Below, piece after piece: positions 13,902 to 25,400 of a stretch of 64,000 nucleotides of DNA (positions within the stretch are counted from its first letter, which is position 1; each line of letters begins with the position of its first letter). The stretch is from Nautilus pompilius (Eukaryota; Mollusca; Cephalopoda; Nautilida; Nautilidae): the NCBI GenBank assembly GCA_018389105.1, contig JACATO010001746.1, positions 1 to 64,000 on the forward strand, given 5' to 3'. The notes beneath the pieces are model-generated. The model saw only the letters and a program-made list of their open reading frames with translations. It did no database searches and was not told the origin of the DNA. A program made the translations under genes and the position numbers.

Positions 13902-13969
13902 CGCGGTGAGACACTTGTCCCGTTTGATGATGTCTGAAACCAAAGCCAGCACTTCTAGCCGTGTTTCTG
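13902..13969 (-). CDS. Candidate small minus-strand exon
   Basis: Donor GCG|GTAAGTC at 13902/13901, with a second GTGAGT donor further on near 13887. The upstream frame reads TRLEVLALVSDIIKRDK then CLTA. Acceptors TTTCAG (exon from 13933) or TTCCAG (from about 13969) are both usable and both give phase 1 in. No partner exon was identified. Confidence 0.22.
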
Positions 13970-14247
13970 GAAGACTTCTTTACAGATAATTCATCTTTAT
14001 AATAGTTTTAAAGATTTTATGCAAGATAGACAAGTGTCATTCATACAGTATTTAGTGAACACTAAAGAAAGGAATCATGGAAAGTATGTCGATTTAATGG
14101 ATCGACCACAATCCACACGTATGGGATCACGATGTTTTAGGGCCATACCATTGATCATCGTATTCTTTTTTTTTTTTAATAATAAAGCTTTCACTTATTT
14201 GTATAGCATGGTTTATTAGCTGGGTTTATCTCCAGTGTGTTTGCTGT

Positions 14248-14267
14248 TAGGGTTAGGGTTAGGGATA
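14248..14267. repeat. Short interstitial telomere-type repeat
   Basis: Three tandem TTAGGG units, then TTAGGGATAG decay. It is at the head of a stretch (14220-14500) open on both strands for 75-87 codons. Confidence 0.6.
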
Positions 14268-14696
14268 GTAGCAGGGCTAGAATTAGTGCAAAACGCTGCT
14301 GTCGGAGCGAGCAGCCATTTAAATTCACTCGGGTTTGTTAATTCACTGTCTTTTGGAAACTGTTTCACTATAACAGCCGGCGCCGCCCCAGGATGTGCAT
14401 TTAAACAGGGTGTAGATGTCGCAACAAGGAAAAACACCGCCAAAAAACGGGTCAGATTATTTTTTTATAATATTTTTCTAAAGACGGAAGTGGAATAGAA
14501 GCTAATTAAAGGTTTACAGGTAATTATTGCTGACTACAATAGCCGGAGTTAGAAACCAAATTAAATATCTGTCATATCGGCCGATGTTTTACTCAGGGTT
14601 TTAATTTAGATTCATAATGTTTCGATAAAAATTAAGCAAATTAAAAATATTTATTAAACCCAATTAGCATATATGTAACCTGAGTATTCCATGATA

Positions 14697-15455
14697 TGAG
14701 AGAGAGAGAGATATGAGGTCATTACAGAGAGAGATATGACGTCAGTACAGAGAGAGGGAGAGATGACGGATGTCAGTACAAAGAGAGAGAGAGATGACGG
14801 ATGTCAGTCCAGAGAGAAATATGACGTCAGTAATAGAGAGATGACAGATGTCAGTACAGAGAGATATGACGTCAGTACAGAGAGATATGACGTCGGTACA
14901 GAGAAAGAGAGATGACGGATGTCAGTACAGAGAGATATGACGTCAGTACAGAGAAAGAGAGATGACAGATGTCAGTAAGAGAGATATGACGTCATTACAG
15001 AGAAAGAGAGATAACAGATGTCAGTAAGAGAGATATGACGTCAGTACAGAGAAAGAGAGATGACGGATGTCAGTACAGAGAGATATGACTTCAGTACACA
15101 GAGAGATATGACGTCAGTACAGAGAAAGAGAGATGACAGATGTCAGTAAGAGAGATATGACATCAGTACAGAGAAAGAGAGATGACGGATGTCAGTACAG
15201 AGAGATATGACTTCAGTACACAGAGACATATGACGTCAGTACAGAGAAAGAGAGATGACAGATGTCAGTAAGAGAGATATGACGTCAGTACAGAGAAAGA
15301 GAGATGACTGATCTCAGTACAGAGAGATATGACGTCAGTACAGAGAAAGAGAGATGACGGATCTCAGTACAGAGAGATATGACGTCATTACAGAGAAAGA
15401 GAGATGACGGATGTCAATACAGAGAGATATGACGTCAGTACACATCGAGATATGC
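14697..15455. repeat. GA-rich satellite, about 50-bp unit with TGACGTCA
   Basis: Tandem units alternate ATATGACGTCAGTACAGAG and AAGAGAGATGACGGATGTCA. The landmark GAGAAAGAGAGATGAC recurs about every 49-50 bases, with occasional 71-base spacings. About fifteen units, moderately diverged (GTCA/TTCA/ATCA variants). Confidence 0.85.
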
Positions 15456-16659
15456 GAGAGCTTCACCGAATCCTCGCTTGGTGGTCCGTAACACGTTTTC
15501 TTTGCATAGAAGATCCATGCATTCTTGTCTTTCGTAATTACTATAATTGCTGAAATGTAAGATCAGCCATTACACGACTTTACTGATCGAGTTTCGGTGA
15601 AGAAATGAAGCTTTGTTTTTAGCCGTCTAACCTGTGCCCTAGCAGCTACGAACGTTTCCGCACGATTGCTCCCCTCGCCCCCCCCCACGGGACTCTTCGG
15701 TGTTGTTTTACGATAAGTTACGTGACTCTACCGCCTCGTCGTTGCAATGTAACGCAGGGTCAGGGGGATCGGGAAAGGAAGGGAGCGATCGAGGCGAAAG
15801 TACATACACGAGCGTACATCGGACGAAGGTGGGAGTCCAGCCCTGTTTCCTCTACTGACGATGCTTACTTGTCTCTTCTAAGTAACGGGGAAATGCGTTT
15901 CCCGCACAAGCATATTTGGCATGCCTAGAAGAGAGCAGTGGAAGACGTCTGGACAGCCGTAGGTTATCATGATTGATAGAGGGAGAGAATGCCTAAAACT
16001 GAATATACATACATATAAAACAATGTAGCAGCGTTTATTCCCGATGTGGATCAGAACACTTTTTGTTAATGCAGGTATTCTGAAGGGGAATTATTGATGT
16101 CTCGGAATTCTGCTTACCGGATCCCCCAATCAGTACAGACGAGCAGGTGCTTTTCTGTGAAGCATCAGCTCACAGCCTGCGTGTGGTGATCGGGGTTTTG
16201 TTAAGTGTCACTCTCCGCTGCGAGGATAGGCCGATACGTAGCTGGGCGGGCCATCCAAGCCTGAACGCTTCAAACGGTCAAGATCAGCTGTGTGCGTTCA
16301 ACCCATTAGTGAGTTATCATTTCTCTACAGTATCTATTATCCAGTACCCTCTGCGAAGTCATCTCTAGTATTGCTCTGATATCGTTATATCACATTCCTG
16401 TAGTCCCCGAACTGGGTGTTTTCTGTAGTAGGTCACGAGTCTATAGCTGGTCAATCGTCTCCGTAACTGCACCTGACTAATGGGGATTGATTGCTACCTT
16501 TACCCTAAATTTCGAAGAATATCACCGATTACAGGTAATTACTGAAACATTTAGGAATTCCTTTTTATTACTTGCTCCATGTTTATATACATGCCAGTAA
16601 ACTGAAATAAAAGGAAATTAGGCGATTCTTGACAATAGTTTCCCAAACACCTATTACAG

Positions 16660-16863
16660 GTGTCGCAGGAAGATTTAGAACTCCTCGGTTTCCTCATTGA
16701 TCCATTGCGCATTCCGGCCAGTTATCTTTTCAGCTCTGTATCAGATCTCCATCTACCTCTCTCAGCTTACACCACTGGTCCTTCCACCTCTCCTGCGAAA
16801 TTAGTTTACCTCCCTGCCGTCCGGGTCTCTACTTTTGCTTTACAAAATCGTTTTTTGAAATAG
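16660..16863 (+). CDS. Candidate terminal exon
   Basis: Acceptor CCAAACACCTATTACAG, then a single open frame (VSQEDLELLGFLIDPLRIPA, then SYLFSSVSDLHLPLSAY) to TAG at 16861. AATAAA follows within 12 bases of the stop, which is close for a poly(A) signal but possible. Phase 0 in. The leucine-rich peptide is plausible but unrecognised. Confidence 0.27.
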   Translation: MSQEDLELLGFLIDPLRIPASYLFSSVSDLHLPLSAYTTGPSTSPAKLVYLPAVRVSTFALQNRFLK

Positions 16864-16960
16864 TATGTTTGCGAATAAAAAGGGCATTTTTTCTATAGAG
16901 GTTTTGGAAATATTCAAACAATGGAAGGGGCTCCACCCTGTTTCTTTTCAATTTCCTCAG

Positions 16961-17019
16961 AACTTAGAAGAATATGAAGAGTTTAGGAGTACTACGTTTT
17001 CTTTGTTTAGTCTACTAAG
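16961..17019 (+). CDS. Candidate small exon
   Basis: 59 nt between a textbook acceptor (TTTCTTTTCAATTTCCTCAG) and donor CTAAG|GTAAGC. Only one frame is open: NLEEYEEFRSTTFSLFSLL, phase 0 in and 2 out. Third-position GC is low, unlike the clear gene, so a chance pair is possible. Confidence 0.22.
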
Positions 17020-17770
17020 GTAAGCGGATAGACGTTGCCTAGAATTGTTATCCTGGTGCGAAGTTAGTTGTCAACAAGTAAAAGTACCAAGGGATATAAT
17101 TATAGATAATCTAAATCGTCAACGAGAGAGGACTCTCGCAAGCATTTCTCGCTGTCCAGAATGATAGTTTGAAAAGCCAAACCAGGTTTTAAGATACATA
17201 TGTATATATTAATATTTATATTTCCTCCACGCCCGATTGGGAGATTTGTCTTACGTGAATAACGGAAATAGTTGATTCCTTTTGAAGGACAGAGTGTTTC
17301 TGCGCGTCGTCGTTTTCGATGTTGAGGGAAGAGTGGCGCCCTCTAGGCTCGCTAGAAATGAGAGCACCTCTTTTCAAGAAGGATGACGCTGCCCTGAGAA
17401 CGTGACTTATTCTAGGAACGTCGCCGGTTTAAAGCGATAGGAAGCGAGTAAAACAGAGAAATTGTCGGTTGTTCTTTCCTTTTTTTCATTTGTTTAACGT
17501 TTTTGAGAGAGTTTCACTTGAAATAAATAAAACTGAAACTGGCGGAAGTGAGTTCCCTCCCTTGAATCACCTCCTGTTTTTTTCTTCTTCACTAGATTTT
17601 TTTGAGGCCAGACTATCAGTGGCAGAGACAAAATTAGCCAATCATCCCGTTAAAATAGCATTCATCGCTTTAATATGATGCAGGCAGCCGGACATTTTAA
17701 TTAGGGCCACCGCAACTGATCTTGAACGGCGGCTTTGGGTCAGTCCAGGTTTTGGTTAAGTGCATACGTT

Positions 17771-17772
<2 letters not shown>

Positions 17773-17828
<56 letters not shown>
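17773..17828. repeat. (CT)n microsatellite
   Basis: Pure CT run of about 55 bases. Confidence 0.95.
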
Positions 17829-17829
<1 letters not shown>

Positions 17830-18039
17830 CCGCCTGCTCCGCAGTGTCAAACTGACGCGCTATTCCGTCTCATTCTCCGTGACCTGTTTATCGGATTAAA
17901 ACCCTTCCTTAAGTCATTTCAGCTCGAGTGCCATTCGCCTTTTGCTTCTTCTTCTTCTTCTTGTTCTTCAGCCCTTCTCCGGAGTTTCGAGATCCCTTTT
18001 CTACAGTGTCAAAAATAATGTTACATTTGACTCTGGAAC

Positions 18040-19012
18040 GTTGTCTCTCTCTCTGTAATGACGTCATTTCTCTCACTGTAATGACATCATTTCTCTCTCT
18101 AATGACGTCATTTCTCTCTCTGTGTAATGACGCCATTTCTCTCTCTCTGTGTAATGACGTCATTTCTCTCTCTGTAATGACGTCATTTCTCTCACTGTAA
18201 TGACATCATTTCTCTCTTTGTAATGACGTCATTTCTCTCTCTGTGTAATGACGCCATTTCTCTCTCTCTGTGTAATGACGTCATTTCTCTCTCTGTAATG
18301 ACGTCATTTCTCTCACTGTAATGACATCATTTCTCTCTTTGTAATGACGTCATTTCTCTCTCTGTGTAATGACGCCATTTCTCTCTCTCTGTGTAATGAC
18401 GTCATTTCTCTCTCTGTAATGACGTCATTTCTCTCACTGTAATGACGTCATTTCTCTCTCTGTGTAATGACGCCATTTCTCTCACTGTAATGACATCATT
18501 TCTCTCTCTGTGTAATGACGCCATTTCTCTCTCTCTGTGTAATTACGTCATTTCTCTCTGTAATGACGTCATTTCTCTCACTGTAATGACGTCATTTCTC
18601 TCTCTGTGTAATGACGCCATTTCTCTCTCTGTGTAATGACGTCATTTCTCTCTCTAATGACGTCATTTCTCTCTCTGTGTAATGATGTCATTTCTCTCAC
18701 TGTAATGACATCATTTCTCTCTTTGTAATGACGTCATTTCTCTCTCTGTGTAATGACGCCATTTCTCTCTCTCTGTGTAATGACGTCATTTCTCTCTCTG
18801 TAATGACGTCATTTCTCTCACTGTAATGACGTCATTTCTCTCTCTGTGTAATGACGCCATTTCTCTCTCTGTGTAATGACGTCATTTCTCTCTCTAATGA
18901 CGCCATTTCTCTCTCTGTAATGACGCCATTTCTCTCTGTAATGACGCCATTTCTCTCTCTAATGACGTCATTTCTCTCTCTCTGTAATGACGTCATTTTT
19001 CTCTTTGTGTGT
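18040..19012. repeat. CT-rich satellite, 21-23 bp unit with TGACGTCA and a 121-bp higher-order period
   Basis: Units like CTCTCTGTAATGACGTCATT repeat about 40 times, with variants TGACGCCA and TGACATCA. The order of variants repeats: CGTCATTTCTCTCACTG starts at 18181, 18302 and 18423, each 121 bases apart, showing amplification of a five-unit block. All open frames here are repeat translation. Confidence 0.9.
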
Positions 19013-19859
19013 GTGTGTGTGTCTAATTCATCTTATCAAAAGTTTGTTTGTTGCTCTTTCAAGGCCGAACCATAGCACCTAGACGCCCCAAATATTTGGT
19101 ATAGATGCTTCAGAATCCGGGCCGTTTTTCAGCTGCCGTCCGTAGGCCTAGCCACTTTCTCCGTGCTCGGTCGGGCACCTCACATATACAGTAAAACGTC
19201 TCTTATTTACACAGAATTAGCGTTTCCAACTATAGGGTCAACTAGAAGCAGAAAACGACCCCGGTAACTTCAGATGACGCCCCTGGGGTAAAAAATGGAA
19301 GAAAAATAAAGGTCTTTACTGGAGGACCCCATTCTTTCCTTTGTTTTTTTGTTGTTGCGTGAATGATGTCAAAGAAAGTGTTCAGAGAGGTGATTCTTGG
19401 AAACCCCGTCTATGTGACGAGCGATTTTTGCGGAAATAAAAAAAGAGATTTTAATAACTTACCTTTAATTTAGTTTAAAGAATTGGAAATTTTGAGAAAA
19501 CAAAGAAACTACTACCAAATGGAGTACTCTCCACAGGAAAACCACAAACAATAATTAGCAGATGTATTTATTGGTAAATGCTAATTCAATTTCAAATTAT
19601 TGTTAAAAGCAAAATTTTTTTTTTCAAATTACAAAGATATCAGATAAGAATAATTTTTTTCTATTCAAAATGTCAGGTGCTTGAGTTTTTTAAGGAAATA
19701 TTATCGATGTGTTGATTACTTATCCTTGTTTTGCGTGTGAGAGCTTGGAGAGGGTTAATTGGTTGATTTTCTGGCCTGGAGGTTATTAACTGTCTGGGAG
19801 AGAACAAGACGAGAAAGTAAAAAAGGTATGAACTGTTATTGCAGTTCAGCTGCTCTTAG

Positions 19860-20019
19860 GCAAACACAAGAAATCGAGTGTGGTTCGAGATCAAACAGCT
19901 CACCGGGTGGTGGACGGACAACCTTAAGAAGCCTGAGGAATCGTCGCCGAACGTCGAGAATTACCGCAGGCACGTCGTCGTCGACACAGGTTCCGAACTA
20001 ATCCCATTTTCTCAAACCG
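19860..20019 (+). CDS. Probable internal exon of a second gene
   Basis: 160 nt, phase 0 in, 1 out. The acceptor is good (CAGTTCAGCTGCTCTTAG) and the donor is consensus (AACCG|GTGAGTATC). An in-frame TAG sits exactly at the acceptor, so the open frame starts where splicing would place it. The peptide looks natural (VWFEIKQLTGWWTDNLKKPE, then RRHVVVDTGSELIPFSQT) with many G/C-ending codons. The VDTGS string resembles an aspartic-protease active site (D-T/S-G-S/T), so a retrotransposon protease fragment is an alternative. The frame, however, stops ten codons beyond the donor. The protein is unrecognised. Confidence 0.48.
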
Positions 20020-20602
20020 GTGAGTATCCACTCTTGTCGTTGCGCTGATATCAGGGTCACGGTTCACCGCCATCCGCCCGAATTGCTTGGAGTCTATCCC
20101 GGTAGACAGCCTGATACATTCGGTGAACTTCGTGCGATGTCCAAGGCATAACGAAGTCAGCGTAGCTGGTTGCTGACTGCTAGTACGTCTTGATTTGAAC
20201 ACATTAAGTACACCTGGGATGGCCTACAGCGCCCTCTTTGCCACCATAAGGCAGTAGAAGAGACCAGGATTTGTGACAGCGTCAGTAATTCCCGATTAAA
20301 CGCATAGATTAGGTCACGCTCGACGTAATCTGTACGTTTAATTAGGAATTACTGGTTGTAAATGTAACAGTTTACATCTCTGCACCAAATAGTCCGGTCT
20401 ACTCTGCTACAGATTCGTCAGCAGGCTTGCAGAAGCTCTGATGCAGGCGTAAGGCAACATCCCCGTGAGTTATACAGGCTCTGGACTCGCAGCAGCATCC
20501 CCGGTGTCGTATAGACGCTACCACCATCTAAAAACTCGGGACCATGGAGATGAACTGAGCTGCGATGAATTTTCAGCGTGATTCAAACTCCGTTTCCTCC
20601 AG

Positions 20603-20691
20603 CTCTTACGGGACTCTTTGCAGCATCATTTATATCACGGCCGACATTTTTGGATGCCTTCTTATTGAACTATATGAAAGCAGAACTCCTG
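20603..20691 (+). CDS. Candidate next exon after 19860-20019
   Basis: 89 nt: two bases completing an Ala codon (G|CT) and 29 codons, phase 0 out. Acceptor AACTCCGTTTCCTCCAG is strong; donor CTCCTG|GTAAAG is fair. It reads LTGLFAASFISRPTFLDAFL then LNYMKAELL, a hydrophobic helical segment. The phase fits the preceding exon across a 583-nt intron. A different frame just downstream (about 20709-20870) is also open (EEMARYFPPRHILDEDSNQF), so this neighbourhood may instead be a decayed coding relic. Confidence 0.33.
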
Positions 20692-21351
20692 GTAAAGTTT
20701 GAGCCTGATTGATACTTGTCAACTGTCCAAGACATTCGGCTTTGAGGAGATGGCTCGATATTTCCCTCCACGACACATACTTGATGAAGATTCCAACCAA
20801 TTCTACGGGACAAACGTTCTTTATGATGTTCTAAATCCACCCGTCCGCCTGAATTAGTTTTCCAAAATCAAGTCTTCAATAACCATTAACTCGACTTCCG
20901 GGAAGCGTCGTAAATCAGAACTCGTATCGCCACTACGATTAAGACTGTGTGATTACGGTAATCTATAACACTCATCGACGTTCATTCTCCGCTCTTCTGT
21001 GACTCTCTTTCCATTCTCCTTGTCATGTCCACGTCGATAAAAGAAGCTGACGGCGTCTAATTCAACCTGATTTAAAGAGAGAAAGCAAACACCCGCCCTG
21101 AGCAGCGGAAGACCAGGTCGACCGGCGTTAAGGTTCTCGGTAATCTGATTCCCCACTCGATCGGTTGCGAAGGGAGATAGAAAAATTCGCTCGTCAAGAC
21201 AGGTGATGCGGAACAGATCTATTGTTTCCGATGTAAAAGGGAGAAGAAAAAAAGAACTTTTCCCGTCACAAAAGACTGCGGGAGCCATTCGTTAATGTCC
21301 ACCAACTGTCGTTTCTTTGTCCTTAATTCTTTTGCAATCTTTTCTCGACAG

Positions 21352-21508
21352 GACCTATCTGCGGGAAATCCATTACTCTTTTGTAACGGTCTTTCTCTGC
21401 GCGCATGAATACAAACAAAAGCAAGAAAAGTCCCCGACTTGTCCCAAGGGCACTGTATTTGTGCTATCATCTTTGGTGACTCGCAGTGATCAATACGTCG
21501 CCGCATGA
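21352..21508 (+). CDS. Candidate terminal exon
   Basis: After a very strong acceptor (TTGCAATCTTTTCTCGACAG) the frame with one base in is open for 51 codons to TGA at 21506. It reads TYLREIHYSFVTVFLCAHEY, then KQKQEKSPTCPKGTVFVLSS. Third-position GC is only about half. Its phase (2 carried in) does not directly follow 20603-20691 (phase 0), so a further exon would be needed or the call is wrong. Confidence 0.22.
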
Positions 21509-21639
21509 TCAACAGACCAGTCTGATGTGATTGCTACTAATAATATCTGTAGATAACCATCTGTATCAGATATTCCCCGAACATTAAATATAAAGTAATG
21601 GAAATAGATGAGTAAACCTTGGTATATATAAGATGAAGA

Positions 21640-22440
21640 ATGGAATTGCATCTCATCTATAAAAATAAAATTCCTAGCTACTGAAGGCTACTCCATGTGG
21701 CAGATCGCAGCCTCCCTTCATGTTTCAGAAGGAGCAGTATGCAAAACTCTGAAGATGATACGAAAAACTGGTACAGTTGACAGGTGAGGAAGAGGAGGAA
21801 AGCGCAGAGGTGTTCTCTGCCGCTACTCGATAGACAGAGAGCGAGCAGAGATTTTACGAATGGTCTCGACGAAGCAGTGAGATATACATCACAGCGAAGT
21901 GATACCAATGAATGCGGAACTTCCTTTGTTAAGTTGGGCGGCAAGGCTTCAAAGGACAGCAAAAATGGAACAGTGGGATGGAACATTTGGCAATAATCGG
22001 CATTTTGTTGGAAGGTGGGACGGAGATGGGAGAAGATCTCGATAAAACTGAAGGTATGCTGACTGCTGATAGTTACAGACGCCATTCCATTTTACTAAGA
22101 AAGCATTTCAATGGTTGGGATTTTAACTTCCAACACGACAGCTGACACCCTCTCCCCCAAGCACACAGCCGGTGTAATGAAAACTATCTGGAACGTAAAG
22201 AGGCTGATGGACCACTCACAAGGATGCCGTGGCATGCATAAAGTCTTGATATGAACACCACTGGGGGGTTATAGGGGGGTGATATCGCTACTGAGAAAGT
22301 CAAGCAGGAATCAAACGGTTTGGATAAGTTGTGGAAAGTTATACAAGGTATTTAGAACAGCATTCCACATCATACATCATCGATATGCTGTATGGGAGCA
22401 AGAGAACCAGATGTCCTCTCTATATAACGCGAAGAGTGCA
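21640..22440 (+). mobile_element. Tc1-like DNA transposon relic
   Basis: Translation in shifting frames matches the Tc1 transposase plan. The N-terminal HTH reads EGYSMWQIAASLHVSEGAVC followed by KTLKMIRKTGTV and a GR-rich linker (21660-21810). The C-terminal part has FNFQHD, where intact elements have a Q-D-N core, then NYLERKEADGP and a MPWHA segment where S-P-D-L is usual (22110-22260). Several stops and frameshifts make it inactive. Terminal inverted repeats were not found. Confidence 0.72.
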
Positions 22441-25400
22441 CATACCAAATACTAACTAGTTCACTGTACAGCCGAGTCTCTCAGCTGCTATTACTCGTTA
22501 TTTGTCAATGTGTTCCCATAATTATTCCCGATACTGTATGTATGCTCCTCACAATAGATAAGCCGCAAGCGTTTTAAGCCCTGCGGTGTTTGTGTGGTAC
22601 GTTGCTCATAGGTTTTCGTACCTGGAATAAAAGAAACCTGCTTAACGACCTAAAATCTCAGTCACCGGAAGCCAAAATGGCTGTCCGAAATGAGCGAGCA
22701 GATCGGAAACGACACCCGTCGGAAATCCTCACGAACAAACTGACATTGGCGGAAAGGCTTTAATAACACGTGGACTTAGCTTTCATTGTAGGGTGTAAGG
22801 CCATTCCTCGATCGGGACATTTGATCAGGAACCTGCGAGCGAACTCAGCGGTCGCGAAGACGTCTTTCCAGGACGTCCCAGACCCAGCTCTGGAGATGGC
22901 GCCGACCGGATCGTGCGAGTGAGATGGTGGGGACCCAGAAGTGCAGCGTTGAAAACACGTTTACGGTACGGACGGCCGTTGTCATCCACGACAATGAAGT
23001 TATGCCCCTGTTGTCGGACCAGAGGGGCCGCTGCAAGCGCCAATCCTCTTTTTTCGCTGTCTGGCTCCTACTGGGGACATCAGCTCTTCAGCCCATTCCT
23101 TCAGATCCCCATCGTGCTGGTTGATGGTGCAGTGAGCAAACAATTCCCCAGCTTTTCTCCAGACTCAAGACCCTCTGTCGTTAATGCGCGGACAGAACGC
23201 AATCGTCGATGAAAAGAACATAGTAACAGCAGTCCGACCGCTGTACTTACACCTTTGTATTAGAAGGATGTAGAGCAGTGGAATTCTGATAGGCGCGGCA
23301 GATTCCTAAAGTCGGTTTCTCTTTGAAAGTTATTTTAAAGAGATTTTTTTCTGCCGAAAAACGGTTTATTTTGGCAAAGATGACAAGATAACAATCTTCT
23401 CGAGGGATGTGTAATCCGTCAGACCCTGAATGACATTTCTCCATGGACAGGCCAGGATTACCTGTTCTATCTAAAGATTTTAACAAAAAGCAGTGCCAGT
23501 CTACTTTAGTTATTCTTGTACCAATTACGACGAGACCACGGCATTTTGTGTTAAATCATGTCTGGCAATCTTAAACCGAATTTGGCCATTTCGTAGAGGA
23601 AATCACAGTTTCTAACACACATTCCAAGTATACACATCTTTTCCCGTCCTGAAAACGAAATCTCAGCTTTCTCCAGCGATCATAAAATAGACAAACGAGT
23701 CTTTTGTGGCTGGTCTACGGTGGGTTCTCAGTCTAGATAAATCAAACATTTCAGTTTTTAAATCAATCTTTATGGTAACGAACTGTCAACTGTACACGCT
23801 AGTTTACAATTACGGGAGACTTTCGGTAAAACGGTTGATAGCGCGCGAGAAGGGAGAGAGAGAGATGATGGAAGAGAGATAGAGAGGAAGAGAGATATGA
23901 ATGGAGAGATAGAGAGAAGAGAGAGAGAGGGAGAGAGAGAGAGATATGATGGAGAGAGAGATAGAGAGAGATAGAATGGAGAGAGAGATGGAGAAAGAGA
24001 GAGAAAATATGAATGGAGAGAGAGAGAGAGAGAGATGAATGGAGAGAGAGATGGAGAGAGAGATGGAGAAAGAGAGAGAAAGATATGGGAGAGAGAGAGA
24101 TGAATGGGAGAGAGATGAATAGAAGAGAGAGAGAGATGGGAGAGAGAGAGATGAATGGGGAGAGAGATGAATAGAGAAAGAGATGGAAGAAAGAGAGGAG
24201 AGATGAATGGGGAGCGAGAGAGAGAGATGGAGAGAGAGGGAGAGAGAGAGAGAGAGAGAGATGGAGAGAGAGAGAGAGCGATAGAGAGATGGAGAAAGAG
24301 AGAGAGAGAGGAAGAGAGAGAGAGAGATGGGAGAGAGCGAGAGAAGAGGGAGAGGAGAGCGATGATGGAGAGAGAGATAGAGAGCGAGAGATGAATGGAG
24401 GAGGAACAGATGATAGAGAAAAGCGATGGAGAAAGAGGGAGAGAGAGAGAGATTCTATCTTCTACGACAAACCATTAGATGACAGATGGGAACCTAACCG
24501 ATACTAGAATTGCGACGTCCACAAATGGATTTAACCAGCCTATAATTTAGAATGTTTGAGAAATTAGTAACGGATCATGTGCGAAAACGAACGCAAATCA
24601 CGTGAGAGAATGATTTGCGCGTGAGATGTCATGGTCGCTCAGTTCCGGAAGGTGTATCATTACATATCGTATGTGTGATTTCCTGTTTCTGTTACTTGTG
24701 TCAATATTGATGACAATCAGAATATAAACGTGTATGCATAATGTGCCGAAACGAAGAGTCTTGTATTACTTTTGTGAAAAGTATAAAATTGGAGTAACCA
24801 TTAAAATATTTCATATCTAGTATCTAATTTATTTATTAATGTATATAATTACTCTTAATGTGTTCGCCAAAATGAGTGCATTTAGACTTTAAAGCGAATT
24901 ACTGTTTGCTCGTTGCGCACAGTACATTGTTAGAATCCATCTTAACATGATAAAGCCAATTAAACCTCGCCTTGATATTCAGCGGATCTCTGCACTAACC
25001 ATGCTGTGATAATTTCTCGTGGAACCGCGACTACGGAGTAACAAAGCCGACAAATTCAACAAATGCACGCTTTGGTTGTTACTAAACAATGGTATTCTAT
25101 GATAAATCGGGAAGAGAACAGAAGACCGTTGGAATTAAACTCAAGGAAAGCGATCTTAGTCTGGATCGCGCTATAGTTTTGGCTGTCTTATTATACAGAG
25201 CCGCGCCAAAAGATCGCCCTTGAAACACGAGTGATTCGTCTTTTGGCAGGTGCGAGCGCTCAAGACCCGCATAGGATAAAAATCAGAACACAGAACCAGT
25301 ACTCAGACGGGTCTGACCGACCCTTGGCATGGCCGTAATCGGACTCTGCGTGATAACATGGTTCCATTTTTGCCAATGTTTACTCGCGTTCCTCCCCCCC

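Noticed and set aside
21748..21775. CTGAAGA...GAAAA as a hammerhead core
   Set aside because: It is part of the Tc1-like transposase helix-turn-helix coding sequence.
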